A DNA stretch of 64,000 nucleotides from Candidatus Defluviibacillus avedoerensis. GTDB lineage: Bacteria; Pseudomonadota; Gammaproteobacteria; Burkholderiales; Burkholderiaceae_C. Below, piece by piece: positions 8,556 to 17,616 of the stretch. Under the pieces are notes generated by a model that saw only the letters and a program-made list of their open reading frames with translations, was not told where the DNA came from and did no database searches. How positions within the stretch are numbered: the stretch's first letter is position 1; each line of letters opens with the position of its first letter. Position numbers and translations under genes: made by a program. The stretch covers positions 248,001 through 312,000 of the forward strand of contig JADJBS010000006.1 in NCBI GenBank assembly GCA_016703665.1, written 5' to 3'.

Positions 8556-9737
8556 TCAAACGCCTTGTGCTTTCGCTGCTTTGGTTGCCTTGGCCGCCGC
8601 AATGGCCGCCAGGTTGTGCGGGTCCAGCTCAGGCGGCACCACCGGAACCGGTTGCGCATCTGGCATGCTGGCCTCCCCACGCATCGCGGCCTTGATTCGG
8701 TACACATATGCCAGCACCTGCGCCACAGCGCCAAACAGGGCAGAAGGTATTTCGCGGTTCAGCTCGGCATGGGCAAACAGGGCACGTGCCAGCACGGGGG
8801 ATTCAAGCACCGGCACTTGGTGGTTTTTCGCGATCTCGCGAATCTTGAACGCCAGCAGGTCTGACCCCTTCGAGATGACTTGCGGCGCATCCATCGTGGC
8901 CTCATCATATTTGAGCGCCACAGCGTAGTGCGTGGGGTTCATCAGCACAAAGTCTGCCTTTGGAACATCAGCCACGCTATTGCGCTGCGCAATCTCGCGC
9001 GCCTTGGCACGTTGGCGGGCGCGGATTTGCGGGTTGCCGTTCGATTCCTTGTTCTCTTGCTTGACCTCTTCAAACGACATCTTCAAGCGAGATTTGTGCA
9101 TGAAGATCTGCAGAGGCACGTCGATTCCCGCCACCACAGCCACAATCAGCAGCATCATCGCCACCCCGTGGGTCAGCCAGTCGGCCAGGGCACGCAAGGC
9201 AGACTGCGACGGCTGCAACGCCAGCATGGCGATGTCCTGCATGCTGTTGAGCATGAACGTGCCCGACACCGTCAGCACCACGCTTCCAATGATCACCAGC
9301 TTGACGATCTCGGCCACATGCTCTTTGGAGAACAGCCGACCAATGCCCGCAAAAGGGTTGATGCGGTTGAAATCCGGCATGATGGGCTTGGACGCCATCA
9401 CCCAGCCCCCCACGGCCAGCGCGCTCATCACCGCAGCGCCCAGCACCACCGCCGAAAACGCCACCGCGCACAGCATGCCCACCATGGACACATCCTCCAG
9501 GCGCTGCAGCAGCACATGGGGTGTTTGCAAAGTCTCTGCGTTGAAGCGCAGCTGCTGGCCCATCGCCAACTTCAGGCGCTCTGCCAGCCAGGGCATCATC
9601 AGCAACAAGGCCACCGACCCCACCCCCAGCACGGCCAAGTGCCCCATGTCTTTGGAGCGCGCCACCTGGCCATCGTCATGGGCTTGTTTAAGCTTTCGCT
9701 CGGTCGCGGGTAAGTTGCGGTCTTGACTGGAGTCCAT
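8556..9737 (-). CDS. flhB: Flagellar export apparatus protein FlhB
   Basis: A 393-residue protein with four transmembrane segments in the first 210 residues and a cytoplasmic domain carrying the autocleavage motif NPTH (VLMNPTHYAVALKYDEATMD). Self-cleavage between N and P switches export from rod/hook to filament substrates. The tail is Ala/Lys-rich. It is first in the minus-strand flh-fliA series; 135 bases separate it from flhA and hold no recognisable gene. The ATG at 9737 opens a 323-base region shared with the divergent carboxylase gene. Confidence 0.96.
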   Translation of the reverse strand: MDSSQDRNLPATERKLKQAHDDGQVARSKDMGHLAVLGVGSVALLLMMPWLAERLKLAMGQQLRFNAETLQTPHVLLQRLEDVSMVGMLCAVAFSAVVLGAAVMSALAVGGWVMASKPIMPDFNRINPFAGIGRLFSKEHVAEIVKLVIIGSVVLTVSGTFMLNSMQDIAMLALQPSQSALRALADWLTHGVAMMLLIVAVVAGIDVPLQIFMHKSRLKMSFEEVKQENKESNGNPQIRARQRAKAREIAQRNSVADVPKADFVLMNPTHYAVALKYDEATMDAPQVISKGSDLLAFKIREIAKNHQVPVLESPVLARALFAHAELNREIPSALFGAVAQVLAYVYRIKAAMRGEASMPDAQPVPVVPPELDPHNLAAIAAAKATKAAKAQGV

Positions 9738-10060
9738 GAGGCGGTGCGAGGTGGATTGCAGCCATTGTCGCGAGCACCTTGGCGCCCGAAAGCCCGAATA
9801 GGCGGTGATCCCACCAGCTTTTCAGATCTGCCACACAGTGAAGCAGCTCAAAAGACCGCAAAAGCGGTACGCCAGCAAGGATGCATTGGTAAACTGTTTT
9901 GCTGTTGTCCTGCTTACATTTTGGGCAAAACATGGCTGTCGAAGTAAGCAGCCACACGCAGCGTTGCTCACCTTATCACTGTGGTCAAGTCTGCCGTCAC
10001 CAAGGATGCTGCCACTGGCGGTGCCGATAAGGTAATGTGCCAAGTTCTGAAAGACATTTG
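9738..10060. other. Intergenic region between divergent flhB and the biotin carboxylase
   Basis: 323 bases without a supported gene. It must contain the promoters for flhB (minus) and the carboxylase (plus). No clear sigma-54 (GG-N10-GC) or sigma-28 promoter, operator palindrome or terminator was found. Short open frames exist on both strands but have no recognisable family or ribosome-binding context. One GCCGATAA at 10023-10030 resembles a FliA -10 but lacks a -35 element. Confidence 0.5.
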
Positions 10061-13000
10061 ATGATCAAGAAGATACTGATAGCGAACAGAGGCGAGATCG
10101 CCATTCGACTTGTCAGGGCTGCGCACGACCAGGAGATTGCCTGTGTCGCGGTGTACGCGCAAGACGATGCAGATGCCCTGCATGTGAGGGCAGCAGACGA
10201 GGCCGTTGCCTTGAATGCGACGGGGTCGGCCGCGTACCTGGACGCCGAAAACTTGGTGACCATTGCGCGACGAACCGGCTGCGACGCAGTGCATCCAGGT
10301 TACGGGTTCCTGAGTGAGCGGGCCGACTTTGCGATGACCTGTGCATCGGCCGATCTGTGCTTTATCGGCCCAACGCCTGCCCACCTGGCCTTGTTTGGCG
10401 ACAAGGCCAGTGCGCGCAAGTTGGCCCTGTCGCAGCATGTGCCCTTGATGCCTGGTCTCGATCACGCCGTGAGTTTGGCACAGGCGCAAGTTTTTTTTGC
10501 CTCTCAACAAACTGGCGCGCAAACTACGCCCATCGTCATCAAGGCCGTGGGCGGTGGCGGTGGACGCGGCATTCGCGTGGTTAACACAGCAGCAGAGTTG
10601 CCCGAAGCCTATGTACGCTGTGTGTCTGAAGCACGCGCCGCGTTTGGCGTGGACAGCGTGTATGTTGAACGCCTGATGCAGCATGCCCGGCATATCGAGG
10701 TGCAGGTGATTGGCGACGGTCACAGCGTGATGGCCCTGGGTGAGCGCGAATGCAGTGTCCAGCGGCGCTTTCAAAAACTGGTTGAGATCGCGCCCAGTCC
10801 CAGTTTAAGCCCGGCACTGCGGGAACAAATCACTTCGGCGGCACTGCGCATGGCCCGCGCCTGCCAATACCGGAGCCTGGGCACGTTTGAGTTCTTGACA
10901 GATGAGAGTTCGCCCGATCTGCCGTTTGTGTTCATCGAAGCCAATGCACGGCTTCAGGTAGAACACACCATCACCGAAGCTGTGACCGGACTGGATTTGG
11001 TCCAGTTGCAAATAGGTATCGCTGGTGGCAAGAGCCTGCAACGCCTGGGTCTGGACCCATCAAATCCACCTCCGTCGAAGGGCTTCGCTGTGCAGTGGCG
11101 CATCAATGCCGAAACATTGGACGCGCAAGGCCAGGCACGTCCCTCTGGCGGCACGCTGACCCAGTTTGATCTGGCGCAGGGGCTAGGCATACGGGTGGAC
11201 ACCCACGGCTTTGGCGGCTGCACCCCGTCGCCCCATTACGACTCACTACTGGCCAAGTTGATCGTGCACAGCACAGGCAGCTTTGCTCAAGCGGCGAGGC
11301 GCTCCCGCCGTGCGCTCGCCGAATGCGTGATTGCGGGCGTGGACACCAACCTGGCTTTGCTGCAAGCCATCGCGACACGGCCAGAATGGGACAGCCAACA
11401 GGTACACACCCGTTTTGTCGAGCAGCATTTGCCTGACTTGCTGACATCAGCAATGAAGTTTGCTTCTTTTTCGATAGCTAACAATGAATATGAGGTAAGC
11501 CAAAATAGCCTTTTTGATTCAAATAATATCGATCCGAGCAATCAGCAACCCGCCGTGCGCGCGCCCATGCCTGCCAAGGTCGTGCAGCTGGATGTCGCGG
11601 TGGGCGCGCTGATCGCGGCAGGCCAGCAGATTGCCGTGCTGGAAGCCATGAAGATGGAGCATCTGGTCACAGCCCAAACCGCCGGGCAGGTGCTGGAAGT
11701 CTGCGCCGTGGCCGGTGCCTATGTGTCGCAAGGCCAGGCGCTGGTGTTGCTGGAGCCAGTGGACGCCGACGCCGTGGCGCCGGTAACGCAGGCGGCGGTG
11801 GACCCTGAGCACATCCGCCCCGACTTGCAGCGCGTGATTGACCGCCACGCCTTCACCTTGGACGCCAATCGCCAGACGGCTGTTGCCAAGCGCCATGCCC
11901 AAGGCGGCAGCACCGCACGCGAGAACATTGCGGCGCTGTGCGATTTGACCGATGCGGCAAGTACCGTGCAAGACGCACAAGGCACGCAGCAAGGCGGCAG
12001 CTTTATCGAATACGGCGCACTGGCCGTTGCAGCGCAAGCCACGCGGCGCAGCATGGCAGACTTGATCGCCAACACGCCTGCGGACGGCATGGTCACTGGC
12101 ATTGGCACCGTCAACGCCAAGCAGTTTGGGCCGGAACAGTCTCGCTGTGTGATCATGGCTTACGACTACATGGTGCTGGCGGGCACGCAAGGCTGGCGCA
12201 ACCACCACAAGAAGGACCGCATGCTGGCGCTGGCCCACAAACTGAAGCTACCTGTCGTGCTGTTTGCCGAGGGCGGTGGCGGCCGCCCGGGCGACGTGGA
12301 CATGCCCGTGGTGGCAGGTCTGAACAACCACACTTTCAGCCAGTTCGCAGCGCTGTCGGGCAAGGTGCCGGTGGTGGGGATCGTGCATGGGCGCTGCTTT
12401 GCGGGCAATGCTGCGCTGCTGGGTTGTGCAGATGTGATCATCGCAACGAAAGCCAGCAACATCGGCATGGGTGGCCCTGCCATGATCGAAGGCGGGGGCT
12501 TGGGGCAATTCAAGCCCGAAGAGATCGGCCCCAGCGGGGTGCAAAGCCGCAACGGCGTGATCGATGTGCTGGTGGACGACGAAGTGCAGGCCGTGCAGGT
12601 GGCCAAACAGTACCTGTCCTACTTTCAAGGGGATTTGCCACGAGGTGATGCGCCAGACCAGCGCCTGCTGCGTCAGGCTATTCCTGAAAACCGTTTGCGC
12701 GTGTACGACATCCGTGCCGTGATGCGCGGACTGGTGGATACCGACTCTTTGCTGGAACTGCGCGCGGGTTACGGCACCGGTATTTTGACGGCGCTGGCCC
12801 GCATCGACGGCAAAGCCGTGGGCGTCATCGCCAACAACCCGCAGCACCTGGGCGGCGCGATTGATGGCGACGCGGCAGACAAGTCATCGCGTTTCATGCA
12901 GCTGTGCAACGCGCACGGCCTGCCGATTGTGTCGCTGGTGGACACGCCTGGCTTCATGGTGGGACCGGACATCGAGGCCCAGGCCCAGGTGCGCCACTGC

Positions 13001-13411
13001 TGCCGAATGTTCGTGGTGGAGTCGCACCTGCGCGTACCCTTCTTTGCGGTGGTTTTGCGCAAGGGCTACGGCTTGGGTGCGCAGGCGATGACGGCGGGCG
13101 GCTTTGATGCGCCGGTGTTCACTGTGGCTTGGCCGACCGGCGAATTCGGAGCGATGGGGCTCGAGGGCGCAGTGCGCCTGGGTTTTCGCAAGGAACTCGA
13201 GGCCGTGCCCGAAGGCGCCGGGCGTGACGCTCTGTTCAAGAAGCTGGTGGAACAGCAATACGCCAACGGTGAAGCCATGAACATGGCGGCCACGCTGGAA
13301 ATTGACGCCGTCATTGACCCGGCCGAAACCCGCAACTGGCTAATCAACGGCCTGGCGGCTGCCAGCCTTGATGCGCTGGACGGTGTGCCCCCCATGGTGG
13401 ACGCCTGGTAA
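10061..13411 (+). CDS. Single-chain biotin-dependent acyl-CoA carboxylase (BC-BCCP-CT fusion)
   Basis: 1116 residues joining three activities. Biotin carboxylase with ATP-grasp fills about 1-460 (MIKKILIANRGEIAIRL, HPGYGFLSERADFA, GGGGGRGIRVV). A biotinyl domain has EAMKMEH with the target lysine at 531. A carboxyltransferase of acetyl/propionyl-CoA carboxylase type (Carboxyl_trans, both halves) runs from about 595 to the end. It should use ATP, bicarbonate and biotin to carboxylate an acyl-CoA; acetyl-CoA or propionyl-CoA are likely, but the substrate is not shown. ATG 10061 matches the canonical family start. The linker at about 465-490 is AT-rich and Asn/Ser-rich, unlike its surroundings. 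No partner subunit genes lie nearby, consistent with self-sufficiency. Such fusions are often misnamed carbamoyl-phosphate synthase. Confidence 0.9.
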   Translation: MIKKILIANRGEIAIRLVRAAHDQEIACVAVYAQDDADALHVRAADEAVALNATGSAAYLDAENLVTIARRTGCDAVHPGYGFLSERADFAMTCASADLCFIGPTPAHLALFGDKASARKLALSQHVPLMPGLDHAVSLAQAQVFFASQQTGAQTTPIVIKAVGGGGGRGIRVVNTAAELPEAYVRCVSEARAAFGVDSVYVERLMQHARHIEVQVIGDGHSVMALGERECSVQRRFQKLVEIAPSPSLSPALREQITSAALRMARACQYRSLGTFEFLTDESSPDLPFVFIEANARLQVEHTITEAVTGLDLVQLQIGIAGGKSLQRLGLDPSNPPPSKGFAVQWRINAETLDAQGQARPSGGTLTQFDLAQGLGIRVDTHGFGGCTPSPHYDSLLAKLIVHSTGSFAQAARRSRRALAECVIAGVDTNLALLQAIATRPEWDSQQVHTRFVEQHLPDLLTSAMKFASFSIANNEYEVSQNSLFDSNNIDPSNQQPAVRAPMPAKVVQLDVAVGALIAAGQQIAVLEAMKMEHLVTAQTAGQVLEVCAVAGAYVSQGQALVLLEPVDADAVAPVTQAAVDPEHIRPDLQRVIDRHAFTLDANRQTAVAKRHAQGGSTARENIAALCDLTDAASTVQDAQGTQQGGSFIEYGALAVAAQATRRSMADLIANTPADGMVTGIGTVNAKQFGPEQSRCVIMAYDYMVLAGTQGWRNHHKKDRMLALAHKLKLPVVLFAEGGGGRPGDVDMPVVAGLNNHTFSQFAALSGKVPVVGIVHGRCFAGNAALLGCADVIIATKASNIGMGGPAMIEGGGLGQFKPEEIGPSGVQSRNGVIDVLVDDEVQAVQVAKQYLSYFQGDLPRGDAPDQRLLRQAIPENRLRVYDIRAVMRGLVDTDSLLELRAGYGTGILTALARIDGKAVGVIANNPQHLGGAIDGDAADKSSRFMQLCNAHGLPIVSLVDTPGFMVGPDIEAQAQVRHCCRMFVVESHLRVPFFAVVLRKGYGLGAQAMTAGGFDAPVFTVAWPTGEFGAMGLEGAVRLGFRKELEAVPEGAGRDALFKKLVEQQYANGEAMNMAATLEIDAVIDPAETRNWLINGLAAASLDALDGVPPMVDAW

Positions 13412-13416
13412 CAAAA

Positions 13417-13445
13417 GGGCCGCTCTCCCGCAGGAAGAGCGGCCC
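13417..13445. terminator. Hairpin terminator between convergent carboxylase and reductase genes
   Basis: A perfect 10-base stem GGGCCGCTCT/AGAGCGGCCC with a 9-base loop, AAAA before it and TTCG after it. It lies between the stop codons of two converging genes and probably ends transcription from both sides. Confidence 0.75.
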
Positions 13446-13472
13446 TTCGCAAACAGATTCAACCTGCGTTCG

Positions 13473-15467
13473 TCAGAAGTGAATGCCTCGCATCATTTCT
13501 GACATGGCAATCGCTTCAGGCGACAAGGTGGCCTTGGCGCCCTTTTCGCCCTTGGCGGCCGCACTGTCGGGGAACATGCGGAAAGTGGTGTTCATCAGAA
13601 TCTGGGTGATTTGCGGTGCGATGCCGTGCAGCAAACCGACCGAGATGCCCAGACGCGTGGCCACCTGGACGGGCTTTTCAACCACGGCTTTGACGATCAG
13701 GTCTGAGGCTTCATCGGTGCTCAGAAGCGGCATGCTGTCGTAAATCTTGGTGGGCGCGGTCATGGGGGTCCGCACGAGTGGCATGTTGACGGTGGTAAAG
13801 GTAACGCCCTGGTCGGCAAACTCACTGGCAGCGCAGCGAGTCCATGCGTCCAGCGCGCCTTTGGATGCCACATAGGCCGAGAAGCGGGGCGCGTTGACCA
13901 GCACGCTGATGGAGCTGATGTTGACCACATGCCCCTTCTTTTTTGCGACCATGCCGGGCAGCAGCCCCATGGTGATGCGCAGGGAGCCAAAGTAATTGAG
14001 CTGCATGGTGCGCTCAAAATCATGGAAACGGTCGTAGCTGGCCTCAATAGCGCGGCGGATGGAACGGCCAGCGTTGTTGATGAGGATGTCCACCCCGCCG
14101 TGTTCAGTTTCCAGCTTGGCCACCAGTTCTTTGCAGCTTTGCTCGTTGGCAATGTCGGCGGAGTAGGTGATGACAGTGGCGTCCTTGCCGGCTTCGGCCA
14201 GAATTTCTTTCTTGGCTTCAGCCAGCTTGTCTGCATCTCGTGCGCAGATGATGGTGATAGCGCCTGCCTTGGCAAACTTAGCGGCGGCGGCCAGACCTAT
14301 GCCTGATGAGCCACCCGTCACCAGCACCACCTTGCCACCAACGCTGCCGCGCAGTGAGCGGTCAATGGACAAGGCGGGGTCCAGGTGGCGCTCCCAGTAA
14401 TCCCAGAGGCGCCAAGCGTAATCATGCAGGTTGGGGCATTCAATGCCAGACCCTTTGAGTGCGGCAGTGGTTTCGCGGCAGTCATAACGGGTGGGGAAGT
14501 TGATGAAGGTGAGCATGTCGTCCGGCACGCCCAAATCCTTCATGATGGCTGATCGCACCCGGCGCACGGGCGCCAGGGCCATCAGGCCTTTTTTGACCGA
14601 CTTGGGGATGAAGCCCAGCAGCGCGGCGTTGATGAACAGGTTCATCTTGGGGGCATGTGCGGCCTTGCTGAGAATGTCCAACACGTCGCCTACGCGGTAG
14701 CCTTGCGGGTCCACCAAGTGGAAGCATTTGCCGCTGGTGCGGTGGTGGTGGCTGATGTGGTCAAGCGCGTTAACCACAAAGTCTACCGGGACGATGTTGA
14801 TGCGGCCACCTTCCAGTCCTACGCTGGGCATCCAGGGCGGCAGGATCTGGCGCATGCGCTGGATGAGCTTGAAGAAGTAGTATGGGCCGTCGATCTTGTC
14901 CATCTCGCCGGTTTTGGAGTCACCCACCACCATGGCGGGGCGGTACACCGTCCAGGGCAGCTTGCCCTCTTTGCGCACGAGTTTTTCGCTTTCGTGCTTG
15001 GTCATGAAGTAAGGGTGTTCGGTGTTTTCGGCTTCCTCGAACATGTCTTCACGGAACACGCCTTCGTACAAGCCTGCAGCTGCAATGGAGGACACATGGT
15101 GGAAGTGTCCGGCGTCGATGGCCTTGGCAAAATCGATCGTGTTGCGGGTGCCGTCGATGTTCACGGCCACCTGGCTTTCGGCGTCAGCGCCCAGGTCATA
15201 GACGGCGGCCAGATGGTAGAAGTGATCGACTTGTCCCTTCAACTGCTTGATGGCATCTGCTGCAACACCTAATTTTTTACTGGTGAGATCGCCAAAAACA
15301 GGCTTCGCACGCGCGGCACTGACGCCCCAGAACTCGCGCAGCCCGGGGACCTTGTCTTCGCTTTCCTTGCGGATCAGGAAGTGCACAACGGCACCTTTAC
15401 GCTCCAGCAATTTCTTGACGAGACGTTTGCCAATGAAGCCGGTCGCGCCGGTAACAAAATACTGCAT
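13473..15467 (-). CDS. Two-domain fatty acyl-CoA reductase (alcohol-forming type)
   Basis: 664 residues made of two Rossmann domains. The N-terminal extended SDR domain has GATGFIG at 7-13, VSS at 125-127 and the Y153-K157 pair (YFMTK). The C-terminal classical SDR domain has TGGSSGIG at 384-391, NNAG at 464-467 and Y532-K536 (YVASK). From memory, whole stretches (GPYYFFK, VPVDFVV, RFHDFERTMQLNYFG) match the roughly 660-residue Marinobacter reductase that makes fatty alcohols from acyl-CoA with NADPH. The start ATG follows GGAGG. It is divergent from a phasin gene. Likely role: fatty alcohol or wax-type lipid metabolism; the exact product is inference. Confidence 0.85.
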   Translation of the reverse strand: MQYFVTGATGFIGKRLVKKLLERKGAVVHFLIRKESEDKVPGLREFWGVSAARAKPVFGDLTSKKLGVAADAIKQLKGQVDHFYHLAAVYDLGADAESQVAVNIDGTRNTIDFAKAIDAGHFHHVSSIAAAGLYEGVFREDMFEEAENTEHPYFMTKHESEKLVRKEGKLPWTVYRPAMVVGDSKTGEMDKIDGPYYFFKLIQRMRQILPPWMPSVGLEGGRINIVPVDFVVNALDHISHHHRTSGKCFHLVDPQGYRVGDVLDILSKAAHAPKMNLFINAALLGFIPKSVKKGLMALAPVRRVRSAIMKDLGVPDDMLTFINFPTRYDCRETTAALKGSGIECPNLHDYAWRLWDYWERHLDPALSIDRSLRGSVGGKVVLVTGGSSGIGLAAAAKFAKAGAITIICARDADKLAEAKKEILAEAGKDATVITYSADIANEQSCKELVAKLETEHGGVDILINNAGRSIRRAIEASYDRFHDFERTMQLNYFGSLRITMGLLPGMVAKKKGHVVNISSISVLVNAPRFSAYVASKGALDAWTRCAASEFADQGVTFTTVNMPLVRTPMTAPTKIYDSMPLLSTDEASDLIVKAVVEKPVQVATRLGISVGLLHGIAPQITQILMNTTFRMFPDSAAAKGEKGAKATLSPEAIAMSEMMRGIHF

Positions 15468-15651
15468 GAAAGCCTCCAAAATGAGCCTGCATTGTGCCCA
15501 AAGGACTGCTGTACGGATTCAGCACAAACCCGCGCAGCCGCCTTGCGGCAATTAGAAGCTTTTGCCTAAACGCCGAGCTTTGCAACGCTTACAGTTGGCT
15601 TATCGCTCTGCAACAGCCTGCGGGGCACCTGTTAACGTACTGGAGGCCTAC

Positions 15652-16254
15652 ATGGTCAAGAAGCTGCAAAAAACCGCATCCAAGAAACAATCTGCTCTGC
15701 CATTGGCTGGCTCTGTCAAGGAATCTGCCCAGCAAATCTGGCTGGCTGGTCTCGGCGCATTTGCCAAGGCCCAAAGCGAAAGTGGCAAGGCATTTGAAAC
15801 CTTGGTGAAGGAAGGCTTGGCCATCCAGCGCAAGACGCAAGCCGTTGCCGAGGAAAAAATCAGCGAAGCTACGAGCAAGATGGCTGACATGGCGTCCGGC
15901 CTGTCTTCCAAAGCAACGGGCATCACCTCCATGGCAACTGGCCAGTGGGATAAGTTGGAGAATATTTTCGAACTGCGCGTGGCCAAAGCGCTGAGCAAAC
16001 TGGGTGTGCCGTCTTCCAAAGAAGTCGCCGACTTGGTGGCGCGCATTGACGAGCTTAACAAGAGCGTGCAAAAGCTCAGCAAGGCTGCAGCTGCCAAGCC
16101 CACCACCAAAGTGGAGAAGCCCGCAGCAGAAAAGCCCGAAGCCAAACCGAAAGCCGCAGTGAAGGCCCCTGCCAAAGCAGCAAACGGGGCGGCCAAACCC
16201 GCCGCCAAGCGCGCGGTTGCACGCAAGACGGCAGAGGTTGCCGCCACCGTTTGA
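15652..16254 (+). CDS. Phasin, polyhydroxyalkanoate granule-associated protein (PhaF/PhaI type)
   Basis: A 200-residue protein with the poly(hydroxyalkanoate) granule-associated domain (QQIWLAGLGAFAKAQSE; FELRVAKALSKLGVPSSKEV, then DLVARIDEL) and a Lys/Ala/Pro-rich tail from about residue 145, like the histone-like tails of PhaF. Phasins coat PHA granules and the basic tail can bind DNA. ATG 15652 is preferred because GGAGG lies 7 bases upstream. A strong terminator follows at 16280, so it is a single-gene transcript. The 184 bases between it and the divergent reductase hold both promoters. Confidence 0.88.
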   Translation: MVKKLQKTASKKQSALPLAGSVKESAQQIWLAGLGAFAKAQSESGKAFETLVKEGLAIQRKTQAVAEEKISEATSKMADMASGLSSKATGITSMATGQWDKLENIFELRVAKALSKLGVPSSKEVADLVARIDELNKSVQKLSKAAAAKPTTKVEKPAAEKPEAKPKAAVKAPAKAANGAAKPAAKRAVARKTAEVAATV

Positions 16255-16279
16255 TGCTGGCTCATGCGAAATCAGCAAA

Positions 16280-16300
16280 GGGCGCCTCGGCGCCCTTTTT
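16280..16300 (+). terminator. Rho-independent terminator after the phasin gene
   Basis: Stem GGGCGCC/GGCGCCC with a 2-base loop followed by TTTTT, 26 bases after the phasin stop codon. Confidence 0.88.
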
Positions 16301-16347
16301 CATGCCCATCATGCTGCGATGCAGCATTATCCTGAACTGAAAAGACG

Positions 16348-17610
16348 ATGATCATGCGCAAATCCAAGCCAGCCTCCTCGCACCGAATTGCTTTGGCCCT
16401 GGCGGGCGGTGGCCCCATGGGTGCCATCTATGAAATTGGCGCACTTTGCGCGCTCGAAGACGCACTGACCGGTATCAATTTCACTCAGCTGAACCATTAC
16501 GTGGGTGTCTCGGCCGGTGGCTTCATTGCCGCGTCCATGGCGAACGGCCTGACGCCGCGCAAGCTTTGCGGCTCTTTCATTGAGAACAACAGCCCAGCCA
16601 GCGATGTATTTGACCCTGCGTGGTTGATGATGCCTGCGTACGATGAATTCGCGCGGCGCGCCATCATGCTGCCGGGGTTGATGATGGCGGCTTTTTGGGA
16701 ACTCGCGGTCAAGCGAAAATCCATCACCCATGCGCTCGAACGCTTCAGCCCAGGGCTGCCTACGGGGATTTTCTCAAACGAAGAAATCCACAGGCGCTTG
16801 AGCGCCCAGTTTTCGCTTCCTGGTCGTACCAATGACTTCCGTCAACTCAAGACCAAGCTGACGCTGGTGGCGACCCACCTGGACAGCGGCGAGTCTGCTC
16901 CCTTTGGTCAGCCTGGCTGGGATCACGTCCCCATTTCGCGTGCCGTGCAGGCAAGTTCGGCTTTGCCGGGGTTGTTCCCACCGGTTGAGATTGATGATAA
17001 ATACTATGTCGATGGCGCACTCAAGAAAACCATGCATGCATCGGTTGCGCTGGACGACGGCATGGATCTGGTGATCTGCCTTAACCCGATCGTGCCGTTT
17101 GACGCCAGCATTGATGACAGCCGTGTTCAGTCTCGCCGAATCCCCAAGATCATCGATGGGGGCCTGCCCTCTGTGTTGAGCCAGACCTTTCGGTCCATGA
17201 TCCATTCGCGCATGGAGCTGGGCATGAAACACTATGAAAAGGCCTATCCTCACACTGACATCGTTTTGATCGAGCCTGATCGCCGTGACGCAGAACTCTA
17301 TTTGGCCAATACCTTTAGCTATTCAAATCGCCGCCATCTGGCAGAGCATGCATATCAACAGACCATGAGCTTGCTGCGCTCTGGTACCCTCACTGAAAAG
17401 CTGGCGCGACATGGCGTACACCTGCGTGCTGGCGTGCTGGCCGACCACAAAAGAGTGCTGCTGGACCAGGCTGCGTACACGCCCCGCACCCGCCTTGGGC
17501 GCGCCGTCCATGAACTCCACGCTGTGCTGGACGATCTGCAGGCATGCTCGCCATCCCTGATCCCTGCTGGCTTGGGGCTGGGTTACAGTCAAGCCAACAT
17601 GACTAGGTAA
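16348..17610 (+). CDS. Patatin-like phospholipase / lipid acyl hydrolase
   Basis: 420 residues. The patatin oxyanion motif is near the N-terminus (LAGGGPMGAIYEIG), the nucleophile elbow is GVSAGG and the catalytic Asp box is VDGALK, giving the Ser-Asp dyad typical of the family. No signal peptide is seen, so it is probably cytoplasmic. Patatins cleave acyl chains from phospholipids or other lipids, and related proteins sit on PHA granules. The tail is not membrane-like. TetR and TPR genes follow at short spacing (6 and 27 bases), suggesting one operon beside the phasin. Two in-frame ATGs (16348, 16354) are possible starts. Confidence 0.85.
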   Translation: MIMRKSKPASSHRIALALAGGGPMGAIYEIGALCALEDALTGINFTQLNHYVGVSAGGFIAASMANGLTPRKLCGSFIENNSPASDVFDPAWLMMPAYDEFARRAIMLPGLMMAAFWELAVKRKSITHALERFSPGLPTGIFSNEEIHRRLSAQFSLPGRTNDFRQLKTKLTLVATHLDSGESAPFGQPGWDHVPISRAVQASSALPGLFPPVEIDDKYYVDGALKKTMHASVALDDGMDLVICLNPIVPFDASIDDSRVQSRRIPKIIDGGLPSVLSQTFRSMIHSRMELGMKHYEKAYPHTDIVLIEPDRRDAELYLANTFSYSNRRHLAEHAYQQTMSLLRSGTLTEKLARHGVHLRAGVLADHKRVLLDQAAYTPRTRLGRAVHELHAVLDDLQACSPSLIPAGLGLGYSQANMTR

Positions 17611-17616
17611 TACATC

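Noticed and set aside
7569..9726. Several 240-280-codon plus-strand frames opposite flhA and flhB
   Set aside because: His- and Arg-rich translations without motifs lie opposite highly conserved genes; no start or ribosome-site support.
10023..10030. GCCGATAA matching a sigma-28 -10 element upstream of the carboxylase
   Set aside because: No TAAA-type -35 element lies 11 bases before it, and the carboxylase is not a flagellar gene.
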